A stretch of 12,963 nt of DNA from a bacterium UBA4637 (GTDB lineage: Bacteria > Bacteroidota > Bacteroidia > Bacteroidales > Bacteroidaceae), in assembly GCA_002405875.1 (NCBI GenBank), contig DHMR01000015.1, positions 3,431 to 16,393 on the forward strand, read 5' to 3'. A model generated the notes under the pieces. The model was not told the origin of the DNA and made no database searches. It saw only the letters and a list, made by a program, of their open reading frames with translations. Made by a program: the position numbers and the translations under genes. Of the stretch, positions 1-7,080 are shown one piece after another (position 1 is the first letter of the stretch; every line of letters begins with the position of its first letter).

Positions 1-20
1 TTCGAGTCCCGCTCGCGGCA
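1..20 (+). tRNA. 3' end of a tRNA (truncated by the window edge)
   Basis: The first seven bases, TTCGAGT, match a T-loop (T54 to T60). CCCGC follows as the 3' half of the T stem, then TCGCGGC as the 3' half of the acceptor stem, with A20 as the discriminator base. The next bases are CTC, so the CCA end is not encoded. The anticodon lies outside the window, so the amino acid cannot be read. An A discriminator with this acceptor would fit several isoacceptors, including Leu. Confidence 0.82.
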
Positions 21-41
21 CTCTCCTTAAAATTTTTCCTT

Positions 42-1049
42 ATGAAAAAATTTGTTTACATCAGCATCTTATTTATTTCATTCATACTTACTTCATGTGG
101 AGTAGGTAGCGGGCACTTCAAGTTTGATGGCAAATTTTTGAACATGAACCAAGGCGAATTTTATGTTTATAGCTTGGATGGCAGCATCAATGGTATTGAT
201 ACTATCAAGGTGGAAGGTGGCCGTTTCACTTACGAATGTGAATGTAAGGAACCTTTTACGCTGATGGTCGTATTCCCTAATTTCTCCGAGCAACCTATCT
301 TTGCAGAGTCTGGGGCTTCCGTGGAAATCAAGGCTGATGCTTCTCACCTCAAAGAACTTTCCGTCAAGGGAACTAAGGACAACGAACTGATGAACTCGTT
401 TAGAGCCAACATTCTAAACGTCTCTCCTCCTGAGGAAAAAGCAAAAGCAGAACAATTCATCAACGACCATCCCGAGTCTGTAGTCAGCGTCTATCTGGTC
501 AGAAAATATTTCATCCTCAATCCGCAACCTGACTTCAAGAAGGCATACGCCTTGTTAGAGACTTTGGCTAAAGCTCAACCCAAGAATGGACAGATACAAA
601 AGAGTTTGCTGCAAGTCAAGAACTTAAAGGACACAGGAGTGGGAAGTATGCTTCCCAACTTCACCGCCTATGACACCAATGGTAAACTCGTATCAAGCAC
701 GACACTAAGCAGTTCGCCAGTTGCCGTTATTACCACATGGGCATCCTATAACTACGACAGCCAAAATCTGTTGAGAGAACTCAAGAACAAGATGCGTTCC
801 TCACAAGGCAAACTCAAGCTGATGAGCATTTGCATCGACCCTAGCAAGATAGATTGCAAGAGGAATTTGGAGCGTGACTCCATCTCTTGGCCTAACATCT
901 GTTCAGGAGATATGCTGGAAGACAAGACTTTACAAAAGCTAGGCATGACTTCCGTCCCTGATGTCATCGTCCTTCAGAACGGCAGAGTCGTAGCCCGAGG
1001 GCTTAAGAGACAAGAGCTTTTCGACCAATTGGACAAGCTATTAAAATAA
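42..1049 (+). CDS. Thioredoxin-fold lipoprotein with DUF4369-like N-terminus, CXXC lost
   Basis: This 335-residue protein is probably anchored by lipid on the periplasmic side of an envelope membrane. The signal peptide ends in a lipobox, LTSC, with the lipidated cysteine at residue 19. Residues of roughly 25 to 115 look like the beta-rich DUF4369 domain that often precedes TlpA/AhpC-type thioredoxin domains in Bacteroidota. Residues of about 205 to 335 have the thioredoxin-fold layout, with a W at 233 and the cis-proline motif SVPD at 304-307. The residues after W233 are ASYN, where an active oxidoreductase has CxxC, so both catalytic cysteines are missing. It is therefore probably not a disulfide reductase, and may be a binding or structural member of the family. 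The start codon lies only 21 bases after the tRNA, and no promoter is visible in that gap. Its ligand or partner is unknown. Confidence 0.85.
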   Translation: MKKFVYISILFISFILTSCGVGSGHFKFDGKFLNMNQGEFYVYSLDGSINGIDTIKVEGGRFTYECECKEPFTLMVVFPNFSEQPIFAESGASVEIKADASHLKELSVKGTKDNELMNSFRANILNVSPPEEKAKAEQFINDHPESVVSVYLVRKYFILNPQPDFKKAYALLETLAKAQPKNGQIQKSLLQVKNLKDTGVGSMLPNFTAYDTNGKLVSSTTLSSSPVAVITTWASYNYDSQNLLRELKNKMRSSQGKLKLMSICIDPSKIDCKRNLERDSISWPNICSGDMLEDKTLQKLGMTSVPDVIVLQNGRVVARGLKRQELFDQLDKLLK

Positions 1050-1080
1050 CAACAACTAAGTAATAACAACCTCAAATATA

Positions 1081-1106
1081 TGCAGGAAACTAGACAGATT
1101 CCTGCA
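1081..1106 (+). promoter_or_regulatory. Hairpin just upstream of the yifB start codon
   Basis: TGCAGGAA (1081-1088) and TTCCTGCA (1099-1106) form a perfect 8-bp stem with a 10-base loop. No T-tract follows, so it is not an intrinsic terminator. It ends 14 bases before the yifB ATG and directly abuts the purine-rich AGGAAAGGAA stretch that could serve as ribosome binding site. A role in controlling translation or mRNA stability is possible but inferred. Confidence 0.45.
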
Positions 1107-1120
1107 GGAAAGGAATTAAT

Positions 1121-2671
1121 ATGTTAGTAAAAACATTTTGCGCCGCAGTCAACGGATTGGACGTGACTACGGTAACCGTGGAGGTCAGCCTCACACGAGG
1201 TGTACAATATCACCTTACAGGACTTGGCGACGAGGCTGTAAGAGAAAGCCGCAACCGTATTGCAGCTGCGTTGCAATACAGCGGCTTCAAGTTTCCCATC
1301 GCCGACATCACCATCAATTTGGCTCCAGCCGACCTCAGGAAAGAGGGCAGCAGTTTCGACTTGCCCCTTGCCATCGGCATTCTCGGTGCCAACGGCAACA
1401 TCCCAGAGACTCATCTCAAGGAATATATGCTGGTGGGCGAACTCAGTCTGGACGGTACTTTGCAACCCATCAAGGGTGCGCTCCCCATCGCTATCAGAGC
1501 GAGAGCAGAGCACTTCAAGGGATTAATCGTGCCCATACAAAACGCACGAGAGGCTGCCGTCGTCAACAACCTTGAGGTCTATGGCATGAATTCCCTTTCA
1601 GAGGTAATTTGTTTCATGAGCGACCAACAAACATTTACTCCAACTTTTGTAGATACTCGCAAGGAATTTTACGAGAACCAAACCCATGGCGACCTCGACT
1701 ACGCCGATGTTCGAGGTCAAGAAAATGTGAAACGAGCTTTGGAAGTAGCAGCTGCTGGCGGTCACAACCTCATCATGGTAGGTCCTCCAGGCTCAGGCAA
1801 ATCCATGATGGCGAAGCGTCTTCCTTCCATTCTTCCTCCCCTCACCTTATCCGAAAGTTTGGAGACCACGCAGATACATTCCATCGCAGGAAAACTGGGC
1901 AAGAATGTTTCACTCATCTCCCAACGTCCTTTCCGTGCGCCACACCATACTATCTCGCAAGTAGCCTTGGTAGGTGGCGGCACCACTCCCCAACCAGGCG
2001 AGATTTCACTGGCACACAATGGAGTCCTCTTCTGTGACGAATTGCCAGAGTTCAACAAGACAACATTGGAAGTATTGCGACAACCGTTGGAAGACCGCCA
2101 TATCACCATCAGCCGTTCGAAATATTCCACCGACTATCCCTGTTCCTTCATGTTTGTAGCAAGCATGAATCCTTGTCCTTGCGGATATTACGGCGACCCG
2201 ACTCACCATTGCGTCTGCACCCCAGGACAGATACAACGATACATGAACAAGATTTCCGGACCGCTTCTCGACCGCATCGACATCCAGTGCGAGATAACGC
2301 CCGTTCCTTTCAAGGACATTTCCAAGGCTGCCCCCGGAGAACCTAGTGCCAACATTCGGGAGCGAGTCATCAAGGCTCGTGACATCCAAGCCGCAAGATA
2401 CAAAGATTATAAAGGCATCCACTGCAATGCCCAGATGACGGAGCGCATGATACACCAGTTTGCCGAACCCGATGAAGCAGGCATGGACATGCTTCGCATG
2501 GCGATGGAGCGTCTCTCCCTCTCCGCCCGTGCGTACAGTCGCATTCTGAAAGTTGCCCGCACCATCGCCGACTTGGCAGGATGCGAACACGTGGAGCCTC
2601 AGCACTTGGCGGAAGCCATCGGATATAGAACACTCGACCGAGGAGATTGGGCGGAAAGAGGGCATCTATAA
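1121..2671 (+). CDS. yifB: YifB/ComM-family Mg-chelatase-like AAA+ ATPase
   Basis: This 516-residue cytoplasmic ATPase has the full length and domain order of the YifB/ComM family. An N-terminal ChlI-type domain spans about residues 1-170. A Mg-chelatase AAA+ module spans about 190-400, and a C-terminal Mg_chelatase_C helical domain about 410-505. The Walker A motif GPPGSGKS is at residues 221-228 and the Walker B motif GVLFCDE at 301-307. A family-typical four-cysteine cluster (C352, C354, C364, C366) follows the NPCPCG motif. In Haemophilus and Vibrio, ComM is a hexameric helicase that drives branch migration during natural transformation. In Bacteroidota its role is less well established. 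The gene is 71 bases after the preceding lipoprotein gene and ends at a strong terminator. The ATG is supported by AGGAAAGGAA upstream and by the canonical MLVK start. Confidence 0.95.
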   Translation: MLVKTFCAAVNGLDVTTVTVEVSLTRGVQYHLTGLGDEAVRESRNRIAAALQYSGFKFPIADITINLAPADLRKEGSSFDLPLAIGILGANGNIPETHLKEYMLVGELSLDGTLQPIKGALPIAIRARAEHFKGLIVPIQNAREAAVVNNLEVYGMNSLSEVICFMSDQQTFTPTFVDTRKEFYENQTHGDLDYADVRGQENVKRALEVAAAGGHNLIMVGPPGSGKSMMAKRLPSILPPLTLSESLETTQIHSIAGKLGKNVSLISQRPFRAPHHTISQVALVGGGTTPQPGEISLAHNGVLFCDELPEFNKTTLEVLRQPLEDRHITISRSKYSTDYPCSFMFVASMNPCPCGYYGDPTHHCVCTPGQIQRYMNKISGPLLDRIDIQCEITPVPFKDISKAAPGEPSANIRERVIKARDIQAARYKDYKGIHCNAQMTERMIHQFAEPDEAGMDMLRMAMERLSLSARAYSRILKVARTIADLAGCEHVEPQHLAEAIGYRTLDRGDWAERGHL

Positions 2672-2739
2672 GAATATCTTCAAATAAAAGAAAGAAGATA
2701 ATCACCAGTAAATTTCATTTACATTCCCCATCAACCAAG

Positions 2740-2790
2740 AAGTGGTTCAAGGCTAAGAGAAACACAAGCCTTGAACCACTTTTATTTTTT
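2740..2790 (+). terminator. Strong rho-independent terminator of yifB
   Basis: A perfect 15-bp stem (2740-2754 with 2767-2781) closes a 12-base loop and is followed by TTATTTTTT on the + strand. On the - strand no T-run follows the hairpin, so it mainly serves the yifB transcript. Confidence 0.93.
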
Positions 2791-2871
2791 CCTGCGCAGA
2801 GAAAAATTTCTCCCTGCCCAGCTAAGAATTTTTCCCTGCGCAGGGAGCAAATGCTCGCTGCGCAAGTCCCT
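2784..2871. repeat. Four-copy 22-bp tandem array with palindromic core
   Basis: The core CTGCGCAG or a one-base variant starts at 2792, 2814, 2836 and 2858, exactly 22 bases apart each time. The consensus unit is an ATTTTTCC-like A/T-rich half followed by CTGCGCAG and a variable tail. Copy 3 carries a perfect 14-base palindrome, TCCCTGCGCAGGGA (2833-2846), and copy 4 is the most diverged. The array starts inside the T-tract of the yifB terminator and ends 29 bases before the stop codon of the convergent lipoprotein gene. It would lie in that gene's 3' untranslated region. There are no unique spacers, so it is not a CRISPR array. Confidence 0.85.
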
Positions 2872-2900
2872 TGTGAAAAGTTTTGAAATATATTTACATT

Positions 2901-4160
2901 CTAGACACGCTTGATAGTCCACCTGGCACTTCTCGTCCTTGAAGTTCCATCATAACGATCCACCACTACAATGATTTCGTCGCTGGAAATTTTCTCATAA
3001 GTCATCTTGAAAGTATAAGGACCATCCTCTTCCGTCCAATTGCAATGAAACTCCTTGACCAAGCCCTTGGAACGTACACCCAACTTACCTGCGATAGCGA
3101 ACAATTGGAGGATGTTTCCGTTCGTTCCTTCAAAGAACTCCATCTCATCTATTGGCAAAAGCATATTCAAATCGAGCATGGTATCAAAAGGTGAAGGCAA
3201 ACTTACTGTCTTGTCATAAGTGTAAGTTGAAACCCAACCCATATTTCCGCACTTGATACTTGTAAGATACCCATTGTCCCAAGTACAACTATGGACATCC
3301 CAGTCATCCGAACCGTCATCACCGATGTCATTGTAGCGGAATTGTTTCAGAGTGCCATCCGAGTTATAGGAAATTTCAAATGGCATATCGTTAGACATCC
3401 ATGACTTATGGATGGAACCACTTATCACCTTGCCTGCCTCCAACTTAGAAACATGGTCTGCTACCCTCACCTCAGAACTCTGCGAAGGATAATAGATACA
3501 TTCGTTGCGCCAATTCGCCTGCACACCTGTCGAAGTATAGGCCAGGTGGACTTCCGTAATGTCATCACAATATTTATCGTTTCCACCAGCCATCTCGTCA
3601 CGTTCCGTATGCTTGAACCTTGTCAAATTTCCATCCACATATTGGAGCTCATAATAATCCGTTCCATCGTCCTCCACATGATCGTTGCCAATGACCGAAT
3701 TTTCTTTTATAATGGAGAATTGGACGTTTTGATTTTCACTAGGTTCATCTTCCCAATTAGGATCGTTCTCCGTAGTTTGTGTAATCAATATGGATACCTT
3801 CTTGTCATCACACACGATAACAATGTAGGCAGAACGACTTTTTCCGGAATAGTTCTTGTCTAGGTCGATATTGATGTAACATTTTCCATCATCCAGATGA
3901 GAACCACTATAACGCATCCAGGAGATTTCTTCACCAGATGAACCATCTGATGTAGCCGAGACATAAGCGCTATAAGACTTAGAAGACTTCATGATGATTT
4001 GAGAAAACGTTTGATTAGCAGCAGCCACCACCTTGCCATCATGGACGTTTTCAAACTTAAAACCACCAATTTCTTCCCCCTCCTCGGAGCTACAGCTTAT
4101 CAATGCCGAGGCAACTAACGCCATCAAGCAAAACATCCAAAAATTAAAAACTTTCTTCAT
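2901..4160 (-). CDS. Lipoprotein with BACON-like and DUF4595-like domains
   Basis: This is a 419-residue exported lipoprotein. The ATG at 4160 is chosen because it opens directly onto a signal peptide (MKKVFNFW...) ending in the lipobox LISC, with the lipidated cysteine at residue 23. The in-frame upstream codon at 4169 is TTG. Residues of about 33-130 have the strand-rich pattern of a BACON-type Ig fold, ending in SILITQTTE. An acidic linker follows. The remaining part, with YNSDGTLKQF and related strands, resembles the DUF4595 family of Bacteroidota surface or periplasmic proteins. The binding target is unknown. It is divergent from the histidine kinase gene and shares with it a promoter sequence and the 24-base element in between, so control by that two-component system is plausible. 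Domain names are assigned by eye. Confidence 0.85.
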   Translation of the reverse strand: MKKVFNFWMFCLMALVASALISCSSEEGEEIGGFKFENVHDGKVVAAANQTFSQIIMKSSKSYSAYVSATSDGSSGEEISWMRYSGSHLDDGKCYINIDLDKNYSGKSRSAYIVIVCDDKKVSILITQTTENDPNWEDEPSENQNVQFSIIKENSVIGNDHVEDDGTDYYELQYVDGNLTRFKHTERDEMAGGNDKYCDDITEVHLAYTSTGVQANWRNECIYYPSQSSEVRVADHVSKLEAGKVISGSIHKSWMSNDMPFEISYNSDGTLKQFRYNDIGDDGSDDWDVHSCTWDNGYLTSIKCGNMGWVSTYTYDKTVSLPSPFDTMLDLNMLLPIDEMEFFEGTNGNILQLFAIAGKLGVRSKGLVKEFHCNWTEEDGPYTFKMTYEKISSDEIIVVVDRYDGTSRTRSARWTIKRV

Positions 4161-4214
4161 AAATATCAAATATTAATTATTAAGTAAAAAAATAAACACT
4201 CCATGATGATTCGT

Positions 4215-4222
4215 CAAAGATA
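4215..4222 (-). promoter_or_regulatory. -7 element of the 2901-4160 lipoprotein gene
   Basis: On the - strand this reads TATCTTTG, a match to the Bacteroidota TAnnTTTG -7 box, about 55 bases upstream of the ATG. The 17 bases ending in it, CTTTTGTTGTATCTTTG, are identical to those ending in the kinase gene's -7 box on the other strand. No clear TTTG is present at the -33 spacing, so the promoter may be weak or activator-dependent. Confidence 0.65.
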
Positions 4223-4309
4223 CAACAAAAGGAAACAACTCATAGCACCAACTCCAACAAAAGCGGTGTCATCCATTTAAAACTAGGTTTTATCGGGGTA
4301 TCTCACCTA

Positions 4310-4333
4310 TGGTTTTCCGTAGTTACACTTCCA
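4310..4333. promoter_or_regulatory. 24-base shared element, copy 1 (candidate regulator site)
   Basis: The element reads ATGGTTTTCCGTAG followed by TTACACTTCC. It differs at only two positions from copy 2 at 8500-8523. Its left part with one flanking base on each side is an imperfect dyad, CTATGG-TTTT-CCGTAG (4308-4323). A GTATCTC heptamer lies just upstream of both copies (4299-4305 here). It sits near the midpoint between the divergent promoters of the lipoprotein gene and the kinase gene. The nearby LuxR/NarL-type regulator is the obvious candidate to bind it, but that is inference. Confidence 0.6.
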
Positions 4334-4403
4334 ACTTAAGCAAAAATCCCACCACCCCGTCATTTTTCAGAAGGAAAAGTCGGCTTTTTACATTCTTTTG
4401 TTG

Positions 4404-4411
4404 TATCTTTG
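4404..4411 (+). promoter_or_regulatory. -7 element of the histidine kinase gene
   Basis: TATCTTTG matches TAnnTTTG. Transcription would begin about seven bases downstream, near 4418, leaving a leader of about 60 bases before the ATG at 4478. A consensus TTTG at -33 is not evident. The same 17-base promoter sequence occurs inverted in front of the divergent lipoprotein gene. Confidence 0.65.
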
Positions 4412-4477
4412 CAAATACATGGGTTATAAGCACCCATCAACATGTGCCATCATTCTAAAGTGAAAGTAAATAAAATC

Positions 4478-6316
4478 ATGATATACAAGAAACCAATAGC
4501 TATCCTTACACGGATACTCTTCATACTCACTCCCCTCTTAGTTTTCTCTGCATGCCAACACGACAAGCAAGGAGACGAGAAAAAAGCATACGCTTTGTTC
4601 ATGGAAGCTATGAACCACAATGCCGCAGGAGAAAAAGAGGAAGCCATCGCCTTGATAGACAGTGCCCTCAACATGAATCCTGCCGATACCACACGCAGTT
4701 GGCTCACCAGCGAGAAGATGACTGCTTATACCGACTTGGGAGAAATGAGAAAAGCCATTGCCATCGGAAAAGAAGGTATTCCTTTCGCTGAGAAAATCAA
4801 AGACTACGACGGTATGTTGGCCATGTGCGGTTCCATGGGCATCTGTTATCGCCGCATCGGCGAACTGGATTCCTCGCTCATCTATTATAAGAAAGGTATA
4901 GAGAAAGCCATCGAAAGCGAAAACACGGAATACGAAATCTATCTCTACAATTGTATCTCCGTGCTTTTCAACGAACAGAAGAGATACAAGGAAGCCATCG
5001 AATATTCTGACAAGGCAGAATCGAAGGCCATCGCCACCAACGACACCATCGAGCGACTGTCAGCCCATGCCAACAAGGGAGCCATCCTCATGCGTCAAGG
5101 ACAATACAAAAAATGTCTCAACACACTGACTCCACTCTGGGGAGTAGTCAAGAAAGCTAATTACAATGTGTTGACCCTCAAATACCTATCTCCGATGTTG
5201 AAATCTTACTTACAACTAGGCAAGATTGATTCCATCGCTTACTACATACCATACGCCGATGAAGCAAGCCACGAATTGGCACCTACCAGCAACGGCGTGC
5301 TCGGCATCTTGGAAATCAAGGCAGACATGTTGGGCAAGCAGAAGAAATACACAGAACAAAAAGTATTACTCGACAGCATTGAGAAATACAACGAAACCAA
5401 CATGGCAATGCCCAAGGACAAGCTATTCGCCATCCAAGCCGAATGTTTGAACAATATGGGAAAGGCAAAGGAAGCATATACGGTGATGGCAAAGGCATAC
5501 CACCAAAGCGACTCCCTGAAACAGAGCGACATCGACAAGCAGTTGAGCGACTTCAACGTTAGATACAAGACCTTGGAGAAAGAAGTGCAAATTGAGAAGA
5601 TGGACCATGAGCAAAGTCTTCTATACATCCGCATTCTCTGTCTCACCATTGCCCTCATCATCCTGTTCATAGCCATTCTCATCATCCTCTACCGCAGAAA
5701 GTTGGAGAAGCAACGCACAGAGTTGAGCGAGAAGACCTCCTATATCAATGGCGTAGAGACTGAGCGCAAGCGACTTGCCAAGGAGTTGCACGATGGCGTT
5801 TGCAACGACATTCTAGCCGTCAACATCCTCATGCAAACCGACAAGGAGGAAGCACAAAGACTACTCAAGAATGTAGGACATGACGTGCGTCGTTTGTCCC
5901 ATGAGCTGATACCTCCACGATTTGACAACACATCCCTGCCAGAACTTGTGGAAATCTATTGTCAATCCATGACGGCAGAGGGTGGCACCATCGTCAAGTC
6001 TTTCATCAGCAAGTCTTTCCTTAGGTTGAGCATACCTAGCAGCAAGGCTCTTGAAATATATCGCATCATCCAAGAAAGCGTATCCAATGCCATCAAATAC
6101 GGATATAGCAAAATGATAACGGTAGAATTGGATGCCAACGATCAATTGGGCATTGCATGTATCACAAACGACCTATCGCCAGAGCATCCCATAACCAAAG
6201 ACAAGGAAGGCATCGGCAAGAGCACGCTAAAAATGAGAACCGACACCTTGAAAGCCAAGCTCGACATTGTACATAACGAGGAGGAATACAAGGTAGAAGT
6301 TCAGATTCCGCTATAA
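4478..6316 (+). CDS. TPR sensor histidine kinase (HisKA_3/NarL type)
   Basis: This is a 612-residue membrane sensor kinase. The signal peptide starts at the ATG at 4478 and ends in a lipobox-like FSAC, with Cys near residue 26. An earlier in-frame ATG at 4442 would add 12 charged residues before it and is less likely. Residues of about 30-350 form several TPR helix pairs, presumably in the periplasm, followed by a short coiled coil. One transmembrane helix (about 386-405) leads to the kinase core. The HisKA_3 motif LAKELHDGVCND has the phospho-accepting H438, the N box is ESVSNAIKY (533-541) and a G2-like GIGK begins at 578. The usual G1 DxGxG is not recognisable: the expected place reads ITNDLSPE. 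The gene lies 68 bases upstream of its response regulator and the two are almost certainly a signalling pair. The stimulus is unknown, but TPRs suggest protein or peptide binding. Confidence 0.9.
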   Translation: MIYKKPIAILTRILFILTPLLVFSACQHDKQGDEKKAYALFMEAMNHNAAGEKEEAIALIDSALNMNPADTTRSWLTSEKMTAYTDLGEMRKAIAIGKEGIPFAEKIKDYDGMLAMCGSMGICYRRIGELDSSLIYYKKGIEKAIESENTEYEIYLYNCISVLFNEQKRYKEAIEYSDKAESKAIATNDTIERLSAHANKGAILMRQGQYKKCLNTLTPLWGVVKKANYNVLTLKYLSPMLKSYLQLGKIDSIAYYIPYADEASHELAPTSNGVLGILEIKADMLGKQKKYTEQKVLLDSIEKYNETNMAMPKDKLFAIQAECLNNMGKAKEAYTVMAKAYHQSDSLKQSDIDKQLSDFNVRYKTLEKEVQIEKMDHEQSLLYIRILCLTIALIILFIAILIILYRRKLEKQRTELSEKTSYINGVETERKRLAKELHDGVCNDILAVNILMQTDKEEAQRLLKNVGHDVRRLSHELIPPRFDNTSLPELVEIYCQSMTAEGGTIVKSFISKSFLRLSIPSSKALEIYRIIQESVSNAIKYGYSKMITVELDANDQLGIACITNDLSPEHPITKDKEGIGKSTLKMRTDTLKAKLDIVHNEEEYKVEVQIPL

Positions 6317-6326
6317 ATCCAATTAT

Positions 6327-6384
6327 CAAGTACAGGAACTATTAGCATATAAAAACAAGTACAGGAACTATTAGCATATAAAAA
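6327..6384 (+). repeat. Perfect 29-bp tandem duplication before the regulator start codon
   Basis: Two identical 29-base copies (6327-6355 and 6356-6384) begin with CAAGTACAGGAACTATTAGC and end with ATATAAAAA. The second copy ends exactly at the base before the ATG of the response regulator gene. Each copy includes a weak AGGAA and the A-rich stretch that would form the translation initiation region, so that region is duplicated. A perfect duplication points to a recent origin and a potential for slippage. Confidence 0.95.
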
Positions 6385-7014
6385 ATGGAAAAGAAAAAGA
6401 ATCTCCTTATCGTAGATGACCACCCCATAGTCCTGACAGGACTACAAGCACTCATCAAGCAGGATGGAAACTACGACAACATATTTGCTGCCAAGGACAT
6501 CGAGACCGCCCTTCAACTGCTTCAAAAAGAAAACATCCATATCGCCATCATCGACCTGGAACTGAATGACAGCAATGGTATGCAACTGATTCAACTGATT
6601 CACAAAGAGCATATAGGAATCAAAATTGTAGTCTATACGATGCATGAGGAACTTTGGACTATCCGTCAGTTGATGAAAGAAGACGTAGATGCCATCGTCA
6701 TGAAAGGCGACAACCCGCAAGAGCTACTCATGGCTCTTCGTAAAATAGGGCAAGGGAAGGGATATTTCAGTCAGCAATTCCTACGCCTCATCAACAGCCA
6801 AGACTCAGCCCAATCCCTTCTGTCCAAAAGAGAGACCGAAGTCTTGGAGCATATCTCCAAGGGATTATCCACCAGCGACATTGCGCAACAGCTCAACATC
6901 AGCGACAATACCGTGGAGTTTCATCGCCATAACCTCATGAAGAAACTACAAGTGAGCAATGTTGCTCAAATGGTAAGAAAAGCCATGAAGCTGGGGTTGG
7001 AAATGATAAGATGA
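6385..7014 (+). CDS. LuxR/NarL-family response regulator
   Basis: This 209-residue cytoplasmic protein has a receiver domain (about 5-120) followed by a LuxR-type helix-turn-helix (about 145-207). The acidic pair is D11 D12, the phospho-acceptor is D57 in IIDLELND, the switch threonine is T85 and the conserved lysine is K107. All the residues needed for phosphorelay are present. The DNA-binding domain contains LSKRETEVLEHI and SDNTVEFHRHNLMKKL, as in NarL/FixJ proteins. It follows the kinase gene with only the 29-bp duplication between them, and probably receives phosphate from H438. A 24-base element present in two nearby promoter regions is a candidate target site. The transcript ends at a hairpin overlapping the stop codon. 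Confidence 0.95.
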   Translation: MEKKKNLLIVDDHPIVLTGLQALIKQDGNYDNIFAAKDIETALQLLQKENIHIAIIDLELNDSNGMQLIQLIHKEHIGIKIVVYTMHEELWTIRQLMKEDVDAIVMKGDNPQELLMALRKIGQGKGYFSQQFLRLINSQDSAQSLLSKRETEVLEHISKGLSTSDIAQQLNISDNTVEFHRHNLMKKLQVSNVAQMVRKAMKLGLEMIR

Positions 7015-7062
7015 ACTCCATCCCAACGACCATGCGCCAAGATGGAGTTCTATTAGTATTTA
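7013..7062 (+). terminator. Terminator after the response regulator gene
   Basis: GAACTCCATC (7013-7022) and GATGGAGTTC (7041-7050) form a perfect 10-bp stem with an 18-base loop, followed by TATTAGTATTT. The stem starts within the TGA stop codon. The T-tract is interrupted, so termination may be only moderate. The hairpin also lies downstream of the convergent gene ending at 7081 and may serve both. Confidence 0.75.
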
Positions 7063-7080
7063 AAGAATAAAAATCATTAT

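Noticed and set aside
2006..2665. 219-residue open frame on the - strand
   Set aside because: Antisense to the conserved ATPase and C-terminal parts of yifB, with no domain or start signal.
2647..2886. 79-residue open frame spanning the yifB end, terminator and 22-bp array
   Set aside because: It reads through a strong terminator and a tandem array and has no family similarity.
3408..3863. 151-residue open frame on the + strand
   Set aside because: Antisense to the lipoprotein gene 2901-4160, which has a lipobox and a promoter.
4442..4477. Upstream start codon for the histidine kinase at 4442
   Set aside because: It would put 12 extra charged residues before the signal sequence, which begins naturally at the ATG at 4478.
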